Shown in pieces: positions 35,223-45,522 of a stretch of DNA of 64,000 nt (the first letter of the stretch is position 1; each line of letters begins with the position of its first letter). Made by a program: the position numbers and the translations under genes. The notes under the pieces were generated by a model. That model was not told the DNA's origin and did not search any database. It was given only the letters and a program-made list of their open reading frames with translations. The DNA lies in NCBI GenBank assembly GCA_003971905.1, contig RSEE01000062.1:310001-374000 (forward strand). The letters are read 5' to 3'. This DNA comes from Moniliella sp. 'wahieum'. Lineage: Eukaryota > Basidiomycota > Moniliellomycetes > Moniliellales > Moniliellaceae.

Positions 35223-35778
35223 GAGGCAATATACAGGGAGAGGATGACGCGGCTGCTGTGTGGGTGATGGCTGGAAGGAGCGGGTGCTAGGAGGCTGAAA
35301 AGATAACCACGTTGGTATGGTGAGTGTGCCGGCCGGCTCGCAGTGCGCACAGCTGTGCCTCGCAGTTTGGTTGGCATTAATTGATTAATCGGGATTGGGT
35401 GGCCCCGGTGCGTGCTACTGAGTAGCAAATAGTGCTACTGAGTAGCAACTAGGAAGTCGCAACTAGGAACTCTCAGATCTCACAAACAACTATCGACGAT
35501 TTCGATCATTCGATTGTCGGTTATCGAATACCGATTTTGCCTTATGGCCGTCTGACGAAACAGCTGGCCAGCCCGCACGCCGGGTGCACAGGGGGGAAGA
35601 CCACGTTGTGGGGACGCCTCGTCGGCAACGCTCGCGCGCAGCGCCGAAAGCATGTCACATGTGATGCGGAAAGTCACACAGACCGCGCTGCGCTACACGA
35701 GCTGTACGAGGCTGTACTACGCTGGGCACTGCTGTACTGCTTCGGAACATGCTTCATTGAACAACGCGTCGGAAGAGG

Positions 35779-35835
35779 CTAGTGATTCCAATGACTAGTG
35801 ACTAGTGACTAGTGACAGTACTAGTGGCTAGTGAC
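35779..35835. repeat. GTGACTA heptamer tract
   Basis: Tandem and near-tandem CTAGTGA units carrying repeated ACTAGT palindromes. Confidence 0.6.
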
Positions 35836-36040
35836 TTGCTGTGGTCGACCAAAAAAACCGCGGCCTCCGACAGCAGGCCCCAGCCTGAGGCCTGAGGATG
35901 CTACCGGCGGTCAGCCCGCCATCGCCCTACTCTTGGCTGTGAGTGCTCAGGCTCCTCAAGGCCGCAGGCCCGGTGACCGGTTACTTACCCCGGACCGATC
36001 TGTCGATCAAACGATGGTGGCATCCTGTTCGTGAAAATTG

Positions 36041-36048
36041 AAAAAAAA
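36041..36048 (-). terminator. Pol III terminator of tRNA-Lys
   Basis: Run of eight T on the transcribed strand directly after the tRNA 3' end. Confidence 0.8.
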
Positions 36049-36133
36049 CGCCCCACGTGGGACTCGAACCCACAACCGTGAGATGGACCTCCTAAGTAAG
36101 AGTCTCAAATTCTACCGATTGAAATAGCGAGGC
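36049..36133 (-). tRNA. tRNA-Lys (CTT) with 12-nt intron
   Basis: Cloverleaf on the minus strand. Acceptor GCCTCGC pairs with GTGGGGC (two G-U pairs), discriminator G. T arm is GTGGG-TTCGAGT-CCCAC, anticodon stem TGAGA/TCTCA. The loop CTCTTA...A gives anticodon CTT, interrupted after position 37 by a 12-nt intron. The spliced loop matches the usual eukaryotic tRNA-Lys(CTT). A T8 terminator follows. Confidence 0.92.
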
Positions 36134-39100
36134 TGAATGACATCGCCAACCTTTGTAAATGTTTCAGTACACTGGACCTGCTTAATAGTTCTTTCTATAG
36201 GTCTCTCTCTCCTATACCAACTAACACTGAATAATGATCCTGATGGTTCCCCAGCGGTGTCATAATAACGAAGTTCAGTAATGCAGTGGTAGTTAAGACA
36301 TCTTTTCATGATGTACAATCCTATATTGAGACCGGCCGAGAGGAACGTTTTGTTAGTCGACCACATTCTTTCCTAGTTGTTTGCTTTTTTCATCACATGC
36401 AGCCCTCGTTCTTTTTACTTCTTCCCTCCCAACGATTACTACGTTCTCTGATCTTGTCTCTACTCTGGTCTTCCTCGCCTTGGCTCCCCTCTGTGACGAT
36501 ATATAAACGTTTGACTGCAGAGGGAAGTCGGAGATATATACTTACTTTAGGGCATTATGGTGTGAAAGTGCCTGAAGGCGTACGGGGACTGACGACATTT
36601 CCATTCTTGAAAAGAAGGCCGGCACCCCTCTCGTTTGTTAGTTATATGCCAAAAAACGGCGATTAATACATCAGCGTCAGCAGGGTCACATGTCAGGCCT
36701 CACAGGCATCATGTACGTGCTTATTACTGGAGCGAGATTGGATTCGAGGAGAATTGGAGAGATACTGAGGGTGTGCCTTTGATACTGCATCCATCTGAGA
36801 AGCGGGTAGCATTGCCAGATGCCTGCATGGCCAGGGACTCGAGCTCTGGGAAGACATGCCCAAGGTTGATGACGCACCCTTCACAATGGCTTAAACTGTA
36901 CTCACATACTGATAAGACGAGGCTTTTCGTAGCCTCTGCTCCACTCCATGCAGTTGGGGGGGAGCGAAACGAGGTGTTGGCGTGGAGTTCCTATGTATGG
37001 GGTTAATTTGGAACCCAGTGGTTGTTGGGGACCTCTCTTCCGAGGTAAGAAGGGCAACCATCGTGACATCCTCAAGACCATGTTGCCTTTTTCCTAGGGG
37101 GGTCGGGGGTTATCAGTTACCGGTTACTCACTTTCTTCTAACCGTACATAGGCTTCACTCCCGGAGCGTGCTGCAGCGCCATAGAGGTTAACGACTCCCT
37201 TATCACCATTGTTGAACCTGTATGCGCACACGACAGGAGAGACGGTTAAGAAGCAACGCCTCCCCTCTAGCACTGTGGGGAGGAGCGTTGACAGGTGCTG
37301 TTCAACAGCGTCAAAGAAAGCGGTAGTTGGCCCCAAAACTCACGGGTAGACATTGCTGTGCTTTCAGCGACGTTTGACTTTCCCTGATGCCGGCACAGCA
37401 CCTCACGCTCACTGACAAATGCAGGTCCGGATTTTGCGCCGTTCCTCATGGAGCAAGTGCAAGTGTTGACTACTCAGTGTTTTAATCGCCTCATAGCCCG
37501 CTCCCGCATCCAACGCGAGTGTGGGGTATTCCACAATAATTAAGAGGTCGTGCCGGATCCATTCCTCAAGCTTGTACCTTCCATCCGGGACATCTGGCGG
37601 TATATGTTCTTTCGATGCACCAGCTGTGGATGAGGAAGAAGAGGGAAGGCCCCAGGTGTGAAATGCAACACATGCGTATCCTGGTCACCAGAAATGCAGC
37701 CTGAGAAGCGTTTGGAGGATCAGGAATAAAGGTAGAGCACACAGCCCTACGGACTCGGGTACAATAACAGGAGCAAAGGTCAAGGTTGCGCACCGCCGCG
37801 GAAGGTATATAGTGCACAAAACGACGGCAGCGCCGGTGGAAAAGGCGATGATAAGGACCTGCATCGACTGTTTTGTGGAGCAAGCGATGATCTACACTGT
37901 GGTGACAAGAATGTCATCCAAGTACCACAAGGCTACACTCCACCAGCAACAAGAGCCCTATTTTCCCCTTGGTGTTGGTCATATCACGATATACGAGTAG
38001 TAGTTGTGCACTAGAAAGGGAACTTACTGATGAAGATTCTTCTCTCATTGGAGAATCTTCATTGTTATTACATGTCTATTACCATGCTCCTTCGCATCCA
38101 CTCGCGTTGTTATACATCCTGTTTGAAACGAGTGGTGGAAGATCGTTGAGCCTCAACTGTTTCTGTAGCGACGTGTTCTGAGCACTGATATTGTTTTTGG
38201 CCTAGGGAGTTGGACGGGCAGAAGATGAGGAGAAGGTGATGGATTAGAGCCAGAGTTGGGTCTGGGTACAGAGGCATCTGTATAGGAGGCCGGACTAGGT
38301 ACAGGGCCAGCGAGTCTCACACAGGAGAGAGTGCGCAGGGCGCAGGGACCGTGACACGCTGGGACACCCGCAGAGTGTAAGCCGATGGAAACGAGGTGAA
38401 CCTGGTCTACCGAATGGGAGCCGGAGGATCACAGTCAACAGATACTTAGCAGTAGAGATGAGCAAGAACGAGAGGTAACGAACACAGCTAATCGAAAATG
38501 GCGGTAACAAGGTTCCGGAAGATATGTGAGGACTACGTAAAAAATTCAAGGGGGCAAGGCCACAAGATTGTGCACCAGAATTTCGATTAGCCATGAAGAG
38601 TGAGCGAAGAGGTGGGAGTGGAGTGATAAGGAAGAACAGGGAATGTGCGGTATTGTCTCAACTAGATGTGCAACTCAAGGTGGTGAGGCGCCATTTGGGA
38701 GCAGGACGCAGGCCAAATCCAGGCCACAAACCTCTAACTAATAGGGCATATCCTAGTGCCATACTCACAGCAGCCACGGTGCAACATCACCCATGGACCT
38801 CCTTTTGGTTGAACTGTTGGCCGAGCCCCGAGCTGCACACGCCGCGGATGAATGTGCCAGTGGCTCAGCGTTTCGTCCCTGTCTTTTCCTTTCGATAGCT
38901 GTGCTGGTCTTGCCTCAACCTCTGCCTTGCGGCTTTGCTGCGAATGAGAAAAAATGGGGTATTGGGCTTGGCAATCGCATGGTACCTCAGCTGCTCAGGT
39001 CTCAGACTCAGATCTCGGCCTGAGAGTAGCTCAGCGACCGAGTGACTGATGAGGAAACGTTCGGATGAACACGTTTTGAACGTACGTACGTTGAACGGTT

Positions 39101-39174
39101 GAACACCGCCAGTCGCACAACCGCGTGTGGAGATACATATCACTGTGCCAATAGTAGCCCAGCGGTGTTGATCG

Positions 39175-39240
39175 ATGATGTCGATGATGATGATGATGCG
39201 ATCAGGAACGAGATGATGCAATGATGGATGATGGCAATGG
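39175..39240. repeat. GATGATG-rich microsatellite
   Basis: Imperfect (GAT)n/(GATG)n tract, including five consecutive GAT units. Confidence 0.6.
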
Positions 39241-39510
39241 TCTCGATCCATGATGCATGATTATCGATTAATATTTAATAGACTAACTATCGGCTATCGG
39301 CTATCAATATCAGACTTGCTATAAGCTTGCTGCCCCTGTGCGTTCTACGTACGGCGCCTGTCACCGTTCAGACGTTTAGAGGGGGAAACCCGCCAAAGGG
39401 GAAAAGTGTATGTGCGTCACTCGCCACTCGCCGCTCCGTCACGCGTCACTGGGCTCCAGCGCTTATCCAGTGCGTCTCCCCACATATGCCCCAACGCAGC
39501 CCTTCCCCAA

Positions 39511-39966
39511 CTTGAAGCTTGAAGCTTGTGAAGCCCGACACGGTGACTTTTCTGGATCTGACAGATCTAAGATCTAACATCTGACAGGTGACATGCCGCG
39601 ACACGTGACATTGAGACGAGATATATACTGTGAGACATGTGATCGATGATCGATGATCTCTCGTGCCGTGTGCCTGGTGTGCCTGGACTGTGGCGTGGCG
39701 TACGTTGCGTCCTCTTTTTACGCCTTTTACGCCTTGCTAGTAGGTCTTCGCGCTTTATAGGCCCTAAAGACTTCGTAGATCGAGTAGATCGTTTGTATAC
39801 GACAAGCTATTGGCTCATCCTCCCCCTTTCCCTTGCTCCGCCCTCTCGCTCATGCGGAGCGCGTCTCTTTAAGCTATCCAACCTCTTCAAAAGCTTCAAG
39901 GCGCTTCAAGCTTCAAGGCTCGTTAGTCAAGGTTCAACGTTCAAGATTCAAGCTTCTAGCTACAAG
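39511..39966. repeat. two AAGCTT/TTCAAG islands
   Basis: CTTGAAGCTTGAAGCTTG at 39511 and a longer TTCAAGCTTCAAGG-type cluster at 39875-39966. Same words as at 9551 and 51280. Confidence 0.5.
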
Positions 39967-40878
39967 CATCGCGTCATGCACGTCATGCCCCCATTGACCA
40001 TCACGCTCAGCATCAAATATTATTAGTCGGTCGATAGACAGAGGCTATATAGTCACTAGTCACTGCTGTCAGGCCTGCCAGCGCTGAAGAGGCCAGAGCG
40101 CCTGAACGCCTACCTGAGGCCTCTTGGGCCCTGGTGAGCCCTGGTGAAGCCTCAGCCCCCACATGGGCGCAGTCACTAGTAGTCAGCTGCCGCTTTCCAA
40201 AGGCAAATGTCAATGAAGCGCGCCACGGCGTAAGTGCCTGCGCTGCCAAGCTTTGCGCGTTGCATTGCATCAGTACATGATGCATGAGATCTGAGATAGC
40301 ATCGAAATGCGGGGGGCGGACAAGGCGGACACATGCCTGCTCGAGCGGGAGAGAGGGCTTCTGGGGTCTGAAGCTCATACAGACCCCCAGTGCCTGGGTG
40401 CTTGAGCCCCTCCATAAAGCAGAGCGCCAGTGCCAGGGAGCGCCTATTGGCTCTTATATATTCGTCGTCACTAGTAACTGAGACGTTATCAGTGTGTCGA
40501 TAAGCTGTGCGCCTTCGCCCCGTCGACTGACCTCGACATGTGCTTGCCGAGTTCTACGCCTTTTCTCTGCCCACCCTCCTATTTGACAAATGCCGGATGG
40601 GGGAGGGGTTGGGGCATTAGGGTGTTTGGGTGCATTGAGGTCTGATGATGCCATGAGGCGAGAGGCCTGTGAGGGTTCTCTCTCTGGAGCTCTCTATGAG
40701 ACCCTGCACCCTTGAGCTTTGATTCTGTTGTGGCTCGCGCCTTGTCCTTTTTGTGCACACGAAAGAGCCTTTACTTGCTAGCACCATTCGTTGATGCCCC
40801 AGCTCGGTCCTCTTTCACATATTGTTAGTAACCACACGGATATAGTCACAGTACCGAAAATGGCTGTGGTGGTGTATG

Positions 40879-40884
40879 TATAAA
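40879..40884 (+). promoter_or_regulatory. TATA box of the peptide transporter gene
   Basis: TATAAA 174 bp upstream of the start codon, followed by a C-rich leader. Confidence 0.5.
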
Positions 40885-41057
40885 CCAACCGCCACAACAG
40901 GCTCTCCGTCCCGCCCCACCCTGCCCCTTTCGTTCATCGCTGGACAACCACTTCTATCACAACTTCACCACTGTCCCAACAGCCTTACAGCTCCAGCCCA
41001 GCACACTCTCCGACAAAGCGCCTTTGGCCCAGTCAGCCCCAGCTCACCGTCGTAACC

Positions 41058-43540
41058 ATGGTTGCCCGTACGCTCTGACCCCTTTCCTTCCTCGTCTACC
41101 TAGAGGTGTGCGAATTGTTACTACATCGCATCCCTATGAGCTAACCCCTTCTTGCTCATACTCTGATTCAGCATCCCAAACCGTGGGTTTCGATGAAAGC
41201 GTGGTTCCGGTCGGTTCCAAAGATGATAATATCCTCCGGGCGGAGGTTAATAGCACCAGTCCTATTGACGAAAAGAAGTTGGATGGGATCGACAGTAATG
41301 TGCTCGAAAAGCTTAGTGGAAGTGACGCCCGCCGCTTTGATCCTTCCTTCACCCATCCTCTACCCACTATCGACGAGCTGAAAACTCTTCGTCGCCTTCC
41401 TGCCCCAGTTCCCTGGCGTGCGTTTGGCGTGGCCATATGTGAATTGGCAGAACGCTTCTCGTACTATGGTGTCATCAACGCCTTCACCAACTTTATTCAA
41501 CAACCCCGTCCTCCCTACAGTCAGGTGGCCGCAAGGTGCCAATCGAGCCTCGAATGGGGTGACGGGTGCGCTCCACAAAGGTCAGCGGGCCGCATTTGGC
41601 ATTACAACCTTCAACTCCTTCTGGGTTTACTGCATGCCTCTGCTCGGTGCTTACCTGGCCGACTCATACTGGGGTCGTTTTAAAACGATTGCTATTGCAC
41701 TGGTCATCGCAACCATTGGCCACATATTCTCATTAGTACGTGCATTCCCCCTCCTTTTCATCACAGCGCTGAGACAATCCGGCGGGAACGTGACATTGAC
41801 TTTGACTCGCAGTCAGTGCCATCCCTTCCGTTATGGACAACGTCAACGGATCGTATGCCTGCCTCATCATTGCTATCATTATCTTTGGTGTGGGTACAGG
41901 TTGGTTCAAGTCTTCGGTACGTTTCTGGCCTCTCGTTCACCGATATAATATTTCATTGAAAGGTATGTACTGACTTTTGAGCATCTTCTGTTCTCAGGTG
42001 AGCCCTCTCATTGCCGAACAGGTAGCGGCAACCAAGATGTACACCACCACCCTCGAGAAGAGCAACGAGAGGGTGATTATTGACCCCAGTCTGACTCTGA
42101 CGCGCCTGTTCATGGTCTTGTACGTCCCTTTTTTCTCACGGAAGAGAATAGCATATATATATATGCGCACTTATTGATCTACCGTCTATGTTCAGCTATT
42201 TGTTCATCAACATTGGTGCCCTGGGCGGCCAAGTTGGTATGGCCTACTCTGAAAGTACGTCCCCCTTTTCTACCATTCTACCTTCTTTACTAAACGCTGT
42301 TATTGACGGTGCTTTTCTGCCCAATAGAATATGTAGGATTTTGGCTGGAGTACACCTTCCAACCATCTTGCTGCTGATCTGTGGGCCCGTGTTATACTTC
42401 TGGCGCAATTACTACATCAAGACACCCCCATCTGGATCGCTCATGCCGTCAGCTTTTCGCATTCTGTGGTTCTGCACGAAACCCTGCTTCAGCTGGAACC
42501 CAGTCAAGATGTTCAAGAAGATGAGGGCCGATGACTTTTGGGATTATGCGCTTCCCAGCCGCTTCTCCCGGAAACGCGTCCCAAGTGGATGACATTTGAA
42601 GATATATGGGTGATGGAGGTGCGCCGGACGTTCAAGGCATGCCAAGTGTTTTGTCTCTTGCCCATTTCCAGCTGGCGTACAATCAAATGACGTCCAACCT
42701 TCTCTCGCAGGCTGCTACCATGCGACTTAATGGTGCCCAACAGTATCATTCAGAACCTGGACCCCATTGGTATGCCTCCTTCTTGACTCTCCTTCTTGCT
42801 TGTTGTAATTATCGCAACGGATGACAGAGTATGCTAACCTTTTGAACCCACCCGCCCCCTCTAATAAATAGCCATTATCATCCTTGTCCCAATTCTGGAC
42901 TTTGTCGTCTACCCCATGCTGCGTCGACGCGGATGGAGGGTGTCTGCACTTCAGCGCATGGCGGTCGGGTACCAAGTTGCGGCTCTGGCCATGGTGTACG
43001 CAGCCGTGACCCAGCACTTCATTTACAAGAAACACCCTGTGGCTACTACGCCGCCACGTGCGACACAAAGGTGCCGATTACCGTGTGGCAACAATCGGGG
43101 GCGTACATTCTGATTGCCACATCGGAACTCTTTGTCAATGTGCCTTCGCTTGAGTATGCCTACTCCAAGGCCCCCAAAAAGATGAAGTCGTTTGTGATGG
43201 GCATCCAACTGTTCACCTCAGCTATCAGCTCGGCCATCGGAGAGGCATTTACCCCCATCAGTAATGACCCCAAGCTGGTGGAGAACTATATCATTGTTGC
43301 TGGCCTTTCGAGCGGAGCGGGGATTGTATTCATCTTTGTACGCACAGTGCACTCTCTCTTTTCGAAGAGAGGAGGGGGGGATGCGAGCAAAGCTAACCTG
43401 TGAATTACTTTCTGCTCTGCAGTTGTTCTACAATCTGGACCGCCAAGAGGAGCACCTCAACAATCTGGACCGCGAAGGGGAAACGGTTGGAGGAGGAAAT
43501 CCGTCACGAGCACAAGCGGGCACAGCACCACGAGACTTAG
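41058..43540 (+). CDS. POT/PTR2-family proton-coupled di/tripeptide transporter
   Basis: Start ATG at 41058; only 10 nt are coding before intron 1, giving MVAPSQTVGFDESVV after splicing. Family motifs: ICELAERFSYYGVINAFTNF, GITTFNSFWVYCMPLLGAYL, ADSYWGRFKTI, FGVGTGWFKSS joined to VSPLIAEQV, then FYLFINIGALGGQVGM and KYVGFWLEY. After a cytoplasmic loop (FWDYALPSRFS) come ILDFVVYPMLRRRG, ATSELFVNVPSLEYAYSKAP and KSFVMGIQLFTSAISSAIGE. POT carriers are 12-helix plasma-membrane proton symporters. Seven introns: 41068-41171, 41736-41812, 41917-41997, 42120-42195, 42255-42327, 42770-42871, 43338-43422. The charged tail ends EEEIRHEHKRAQHHET with TAG at 43538-43540. Several single-base losses, for example near 41520, 42570 and 43480. 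Confidence 0.9.
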
Positions 43541-44470
43541 ACGTACCTCATCTACTTCCGCGCTCGTATCTCTCTCTATACGCGGACTGTGGTTGCATCA
43601 ACGCTTCTTACCTTCCCCCCTTCGCCCACTCTCTGTTCCTTCTCTTTGTATCGTTCGCCACCCGCTTTGGTCGCCGTACCGATGACACTGTGGGCCTCAC
43701 ACATGTCGCTGTCATTTTATCATGTGTGGGCCATCACTCTTGTGGCTTTATTCCCGTTGATATGATTTGTATATGTACTACGAGGCCCCGTCAACACAGT
43801 GTGCTCGTGTGAGTGGGTCTGTGGCTGTCGGTCTCTTGTCCCTGCTCTGTTATCCCCGCCTCTCGCTTTTTGACAGTGTGGTTTCGCACGCCCGCATTTC
43901 TTGTTGAATATTGTTGATGGCACCTCACGTTAAACATGTTGACGATAACGCATGTCGATGTTGCATCCATTTTCTGGGTCTGATACAGGACAATAGTAAG
44001 AAGAAAGTGTTTTGTTACGTGAGTTTATGGTAATACTACAGCCAATCCGACGTGTCGTGGTATGTATTTCCCCCGTACTAGTCCAAACGGAAGTCCACTA
44101 TATTGCGTTTGACTTCAAATTGCTTTCTCGTCAAGCTCTGTGGTGGCGTGTTGGTGGAAAGAAGAGCGCAGTCTCTACAAAAGCATGGAACGATGGTATG
44201 CAAAAGGTCAATATAATATCGAAGGACACTGGATGTCTTACCCACACGTACCAAACACGTCGCTTTTCATCAAGCAACAACTATACATTGAAGGTATGCA
44301 TTTCCAGCCCAATGAAAAATGAGGTTTCCACATTCACTGTCCTCTCTGGTGGCACACAGCGGTGTGATCCCATTTGGAGTTGCAATAAAAGAAACCACAG
44401 GGAGTTTAGCTTTTGCAGCTGCTGGAAGGCCTCTGGAAGACCCATGCTTCAAATGAGCTTGCAAAAAAGA
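43541..44470. other. intergenic, no gene recognised
   Basis: 3' flank of the peptide transporter and downstream flank of tRNA-Gly. No supported coding sequence. Confidence 0.4.
44463..44468 (-). terminator. Pol III terminator of tRNA-Gly
   Basis: T6 on the transcribed strand, two bases after the tRNA 3' end. Confidence 0.75.
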
Positions 44471-44564
44471 TGCTTCAAAGGGGAATCGAACCCCTGTCAC
44501 ATCGACGCCTCACAGGCGCGGGGCCATCTGGCAACGATGTAGTATACCACTAACCCATTGAAGC
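44471..44564 (-). tRNA. tRNA-Gly (GCC) with 23-nt intron
   Basis: Acceptor GCTTCAA pairs with TTGAAGC, discriminator A. D arm contains AGTGGTA. Anticodon stem CATCG/CGATG encloses the loop TTGCCA...T with anticodon GCC. T arm is AGGGG-TTCGATT-CCCCT. A 23-nt intron (44506-44528) interrupts the loop after position 37, and its GGC can pair with the anticodon, as in known eukaryotic pre-tRNAs. The 5' end lies 55 bp from a miniature element copy. Confidence 0.9.
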
Positions 44565-44618
44565 TTTGAAAGGGTGTGTAGCCATAGTTTTTCCTCCAAG
44601 AGGAAGATACCTTAGCCC

Positions 44619-44969
44619 TGCTAGAGTGCGACTTGGGAGCACTCGCGATCCTATGGATCGGCTGCAAAGCAGCCTTCAGACAAGGCGTGAAGGCAAAGTG
44701 GTGAGCCACAAGTCTTCAAGCAACGTCTCATTGTGAGGAGCAACAGGTCAAGAAAGGAAGCAGAGGCGTACCTTCAGACAAGGCGTGAAGGCAAAGTGGT
44801 GAGCCACAAGTCTTCAAGCAACGTCTGAAGGGAAGGAGAAAGGAGAGAGAGAAGGGAGATGGAGCGAGCAGGGCGCGCGCGGCCTGAGCGGAACGCTTCC
44901 GCTCGGCTAGGCGAGCGTCACCGATCCATTGAGGGCCGTGCAGGAGAACCCTAGCAGTACCCTCTAGCA
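44619..44969 (+). mobile_element. miniature inverted-repeat element, copy 1 (351 bp)
   Basis: Bounded by TGCTAGAG and its inverse CTCTAGCA, and nearly identical to the 251-bp copy at 49068-49318. It differs by an internal duplication of a segment of about 55 bp (CTTCAGACAAGGCGTGAAGG...) with about 55 bp between the two parts. Contains the palindrome GAGCGGAACGCTTCCGCTC. Flanks GCCC on both sides could be a target duplication. No coding capacity, so a MITE-like non-autonomous element is the best fit; the class of transposase is unknown. Confidence 0.6.
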
Positions 44970-45522
44970 GCCCCCCTCGGTGAGCTCGCCAGACCACAGG
45001 TGGTGGTGGTCCTCGGCCAAGGGCCAAGGCATGGATGAAAGAAGAAAGGATGTCTCCAACGCCTCTGGTCAAAAGTGAAAGGAAAACATAATTGGCAAGC
45101 GATGTTGCCAAGTCAAGGAAGAAACAGTATATTCAACGCATGGAGGTAAGGAGGAAGCGTAGAAAGTCACAGAGGTCAATTCAACTTGGAAGTATAAACA
45201 ACATGTGCCAAGTCGAAACAGGATGTTCAGCGTATGAGGGGGAAGCGTAGAAAGTCATAGAGGTCAATTCAACTTGGAGGTAGAAACAACATGTTCCAAG
45301 TCGAAAGAGTATGCTGAACGTGTGCAGGTAAGGAAGTTTCGAAAGTCATAGAGGTCGATTCAACTTGGAGATATAGACAATATGCCAAGTCGAACCGAAG
45401 CCAAAGTCGAACAGTAAAAACGTAGAGTTGGAGGTCGAGTAGAGCCATAGAAGGCAATTCAACTGGAAAGAAACCAACAAGTCAAAGTGGCACAGTCATG
45501 AAAAAGAGAAAAAGGACCAAAT
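44970..45522. other. 3' flank of the repeat gene
   Basis: Holds a degenerate tandem repeat (45105-45480). No coding segment recognised. Confidence 0.4.
45105..45480. repeat. degenerate tandem repeat, unit near 95 bp, about four copies
   Basis: Recurring blocks: AAGTCATAGAGGTCAATTC, AACTTGGA, ACAACATG and CCAAGTCGAA. It lies just 3' of the repeat-protein gene, possibly in its 3' UTR. Confidence 0.6.

Larger units (their letters stand above)
35070..36048. other. ABC promoter region and low-complexity spacer
   Basis: Contains a hexanucleotide satellite right before the ABC start, a duplicated GTGCTACTGAGTAGCAA word near 35413-35447 and a run of GTGACTA units at 35779-35835. No coding segment recognised. 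Confidence 0.45.
36134..41057. other. 4.9 kb gene-poor region with repeats
   Basis: No recognisable protein gene. Short frames (for example around 36112-36366 minus, 37124-37336 minus, 38593-38898 plus) have no family match and no splice continuation that I can see. Simple-sequence islands: GATGATG run at 39175-39240, CGGCTAT repeats near 39290, AAGCTT islands at 39511-39536 and 39875-39966. The last 250 bp is the promoter of the peptide transporter. Confidence 0.45.

Noticed and set aside
44506..44528. A tRNA-His (GTG) reading inside the tRNA-Gly gene, using the loop CTGTGAG
   Set aside because: It needs an over-long D-arm region and a poor stem. The Gly(GCC) reading gives a perfect anticodon stem and the canonical intron position.
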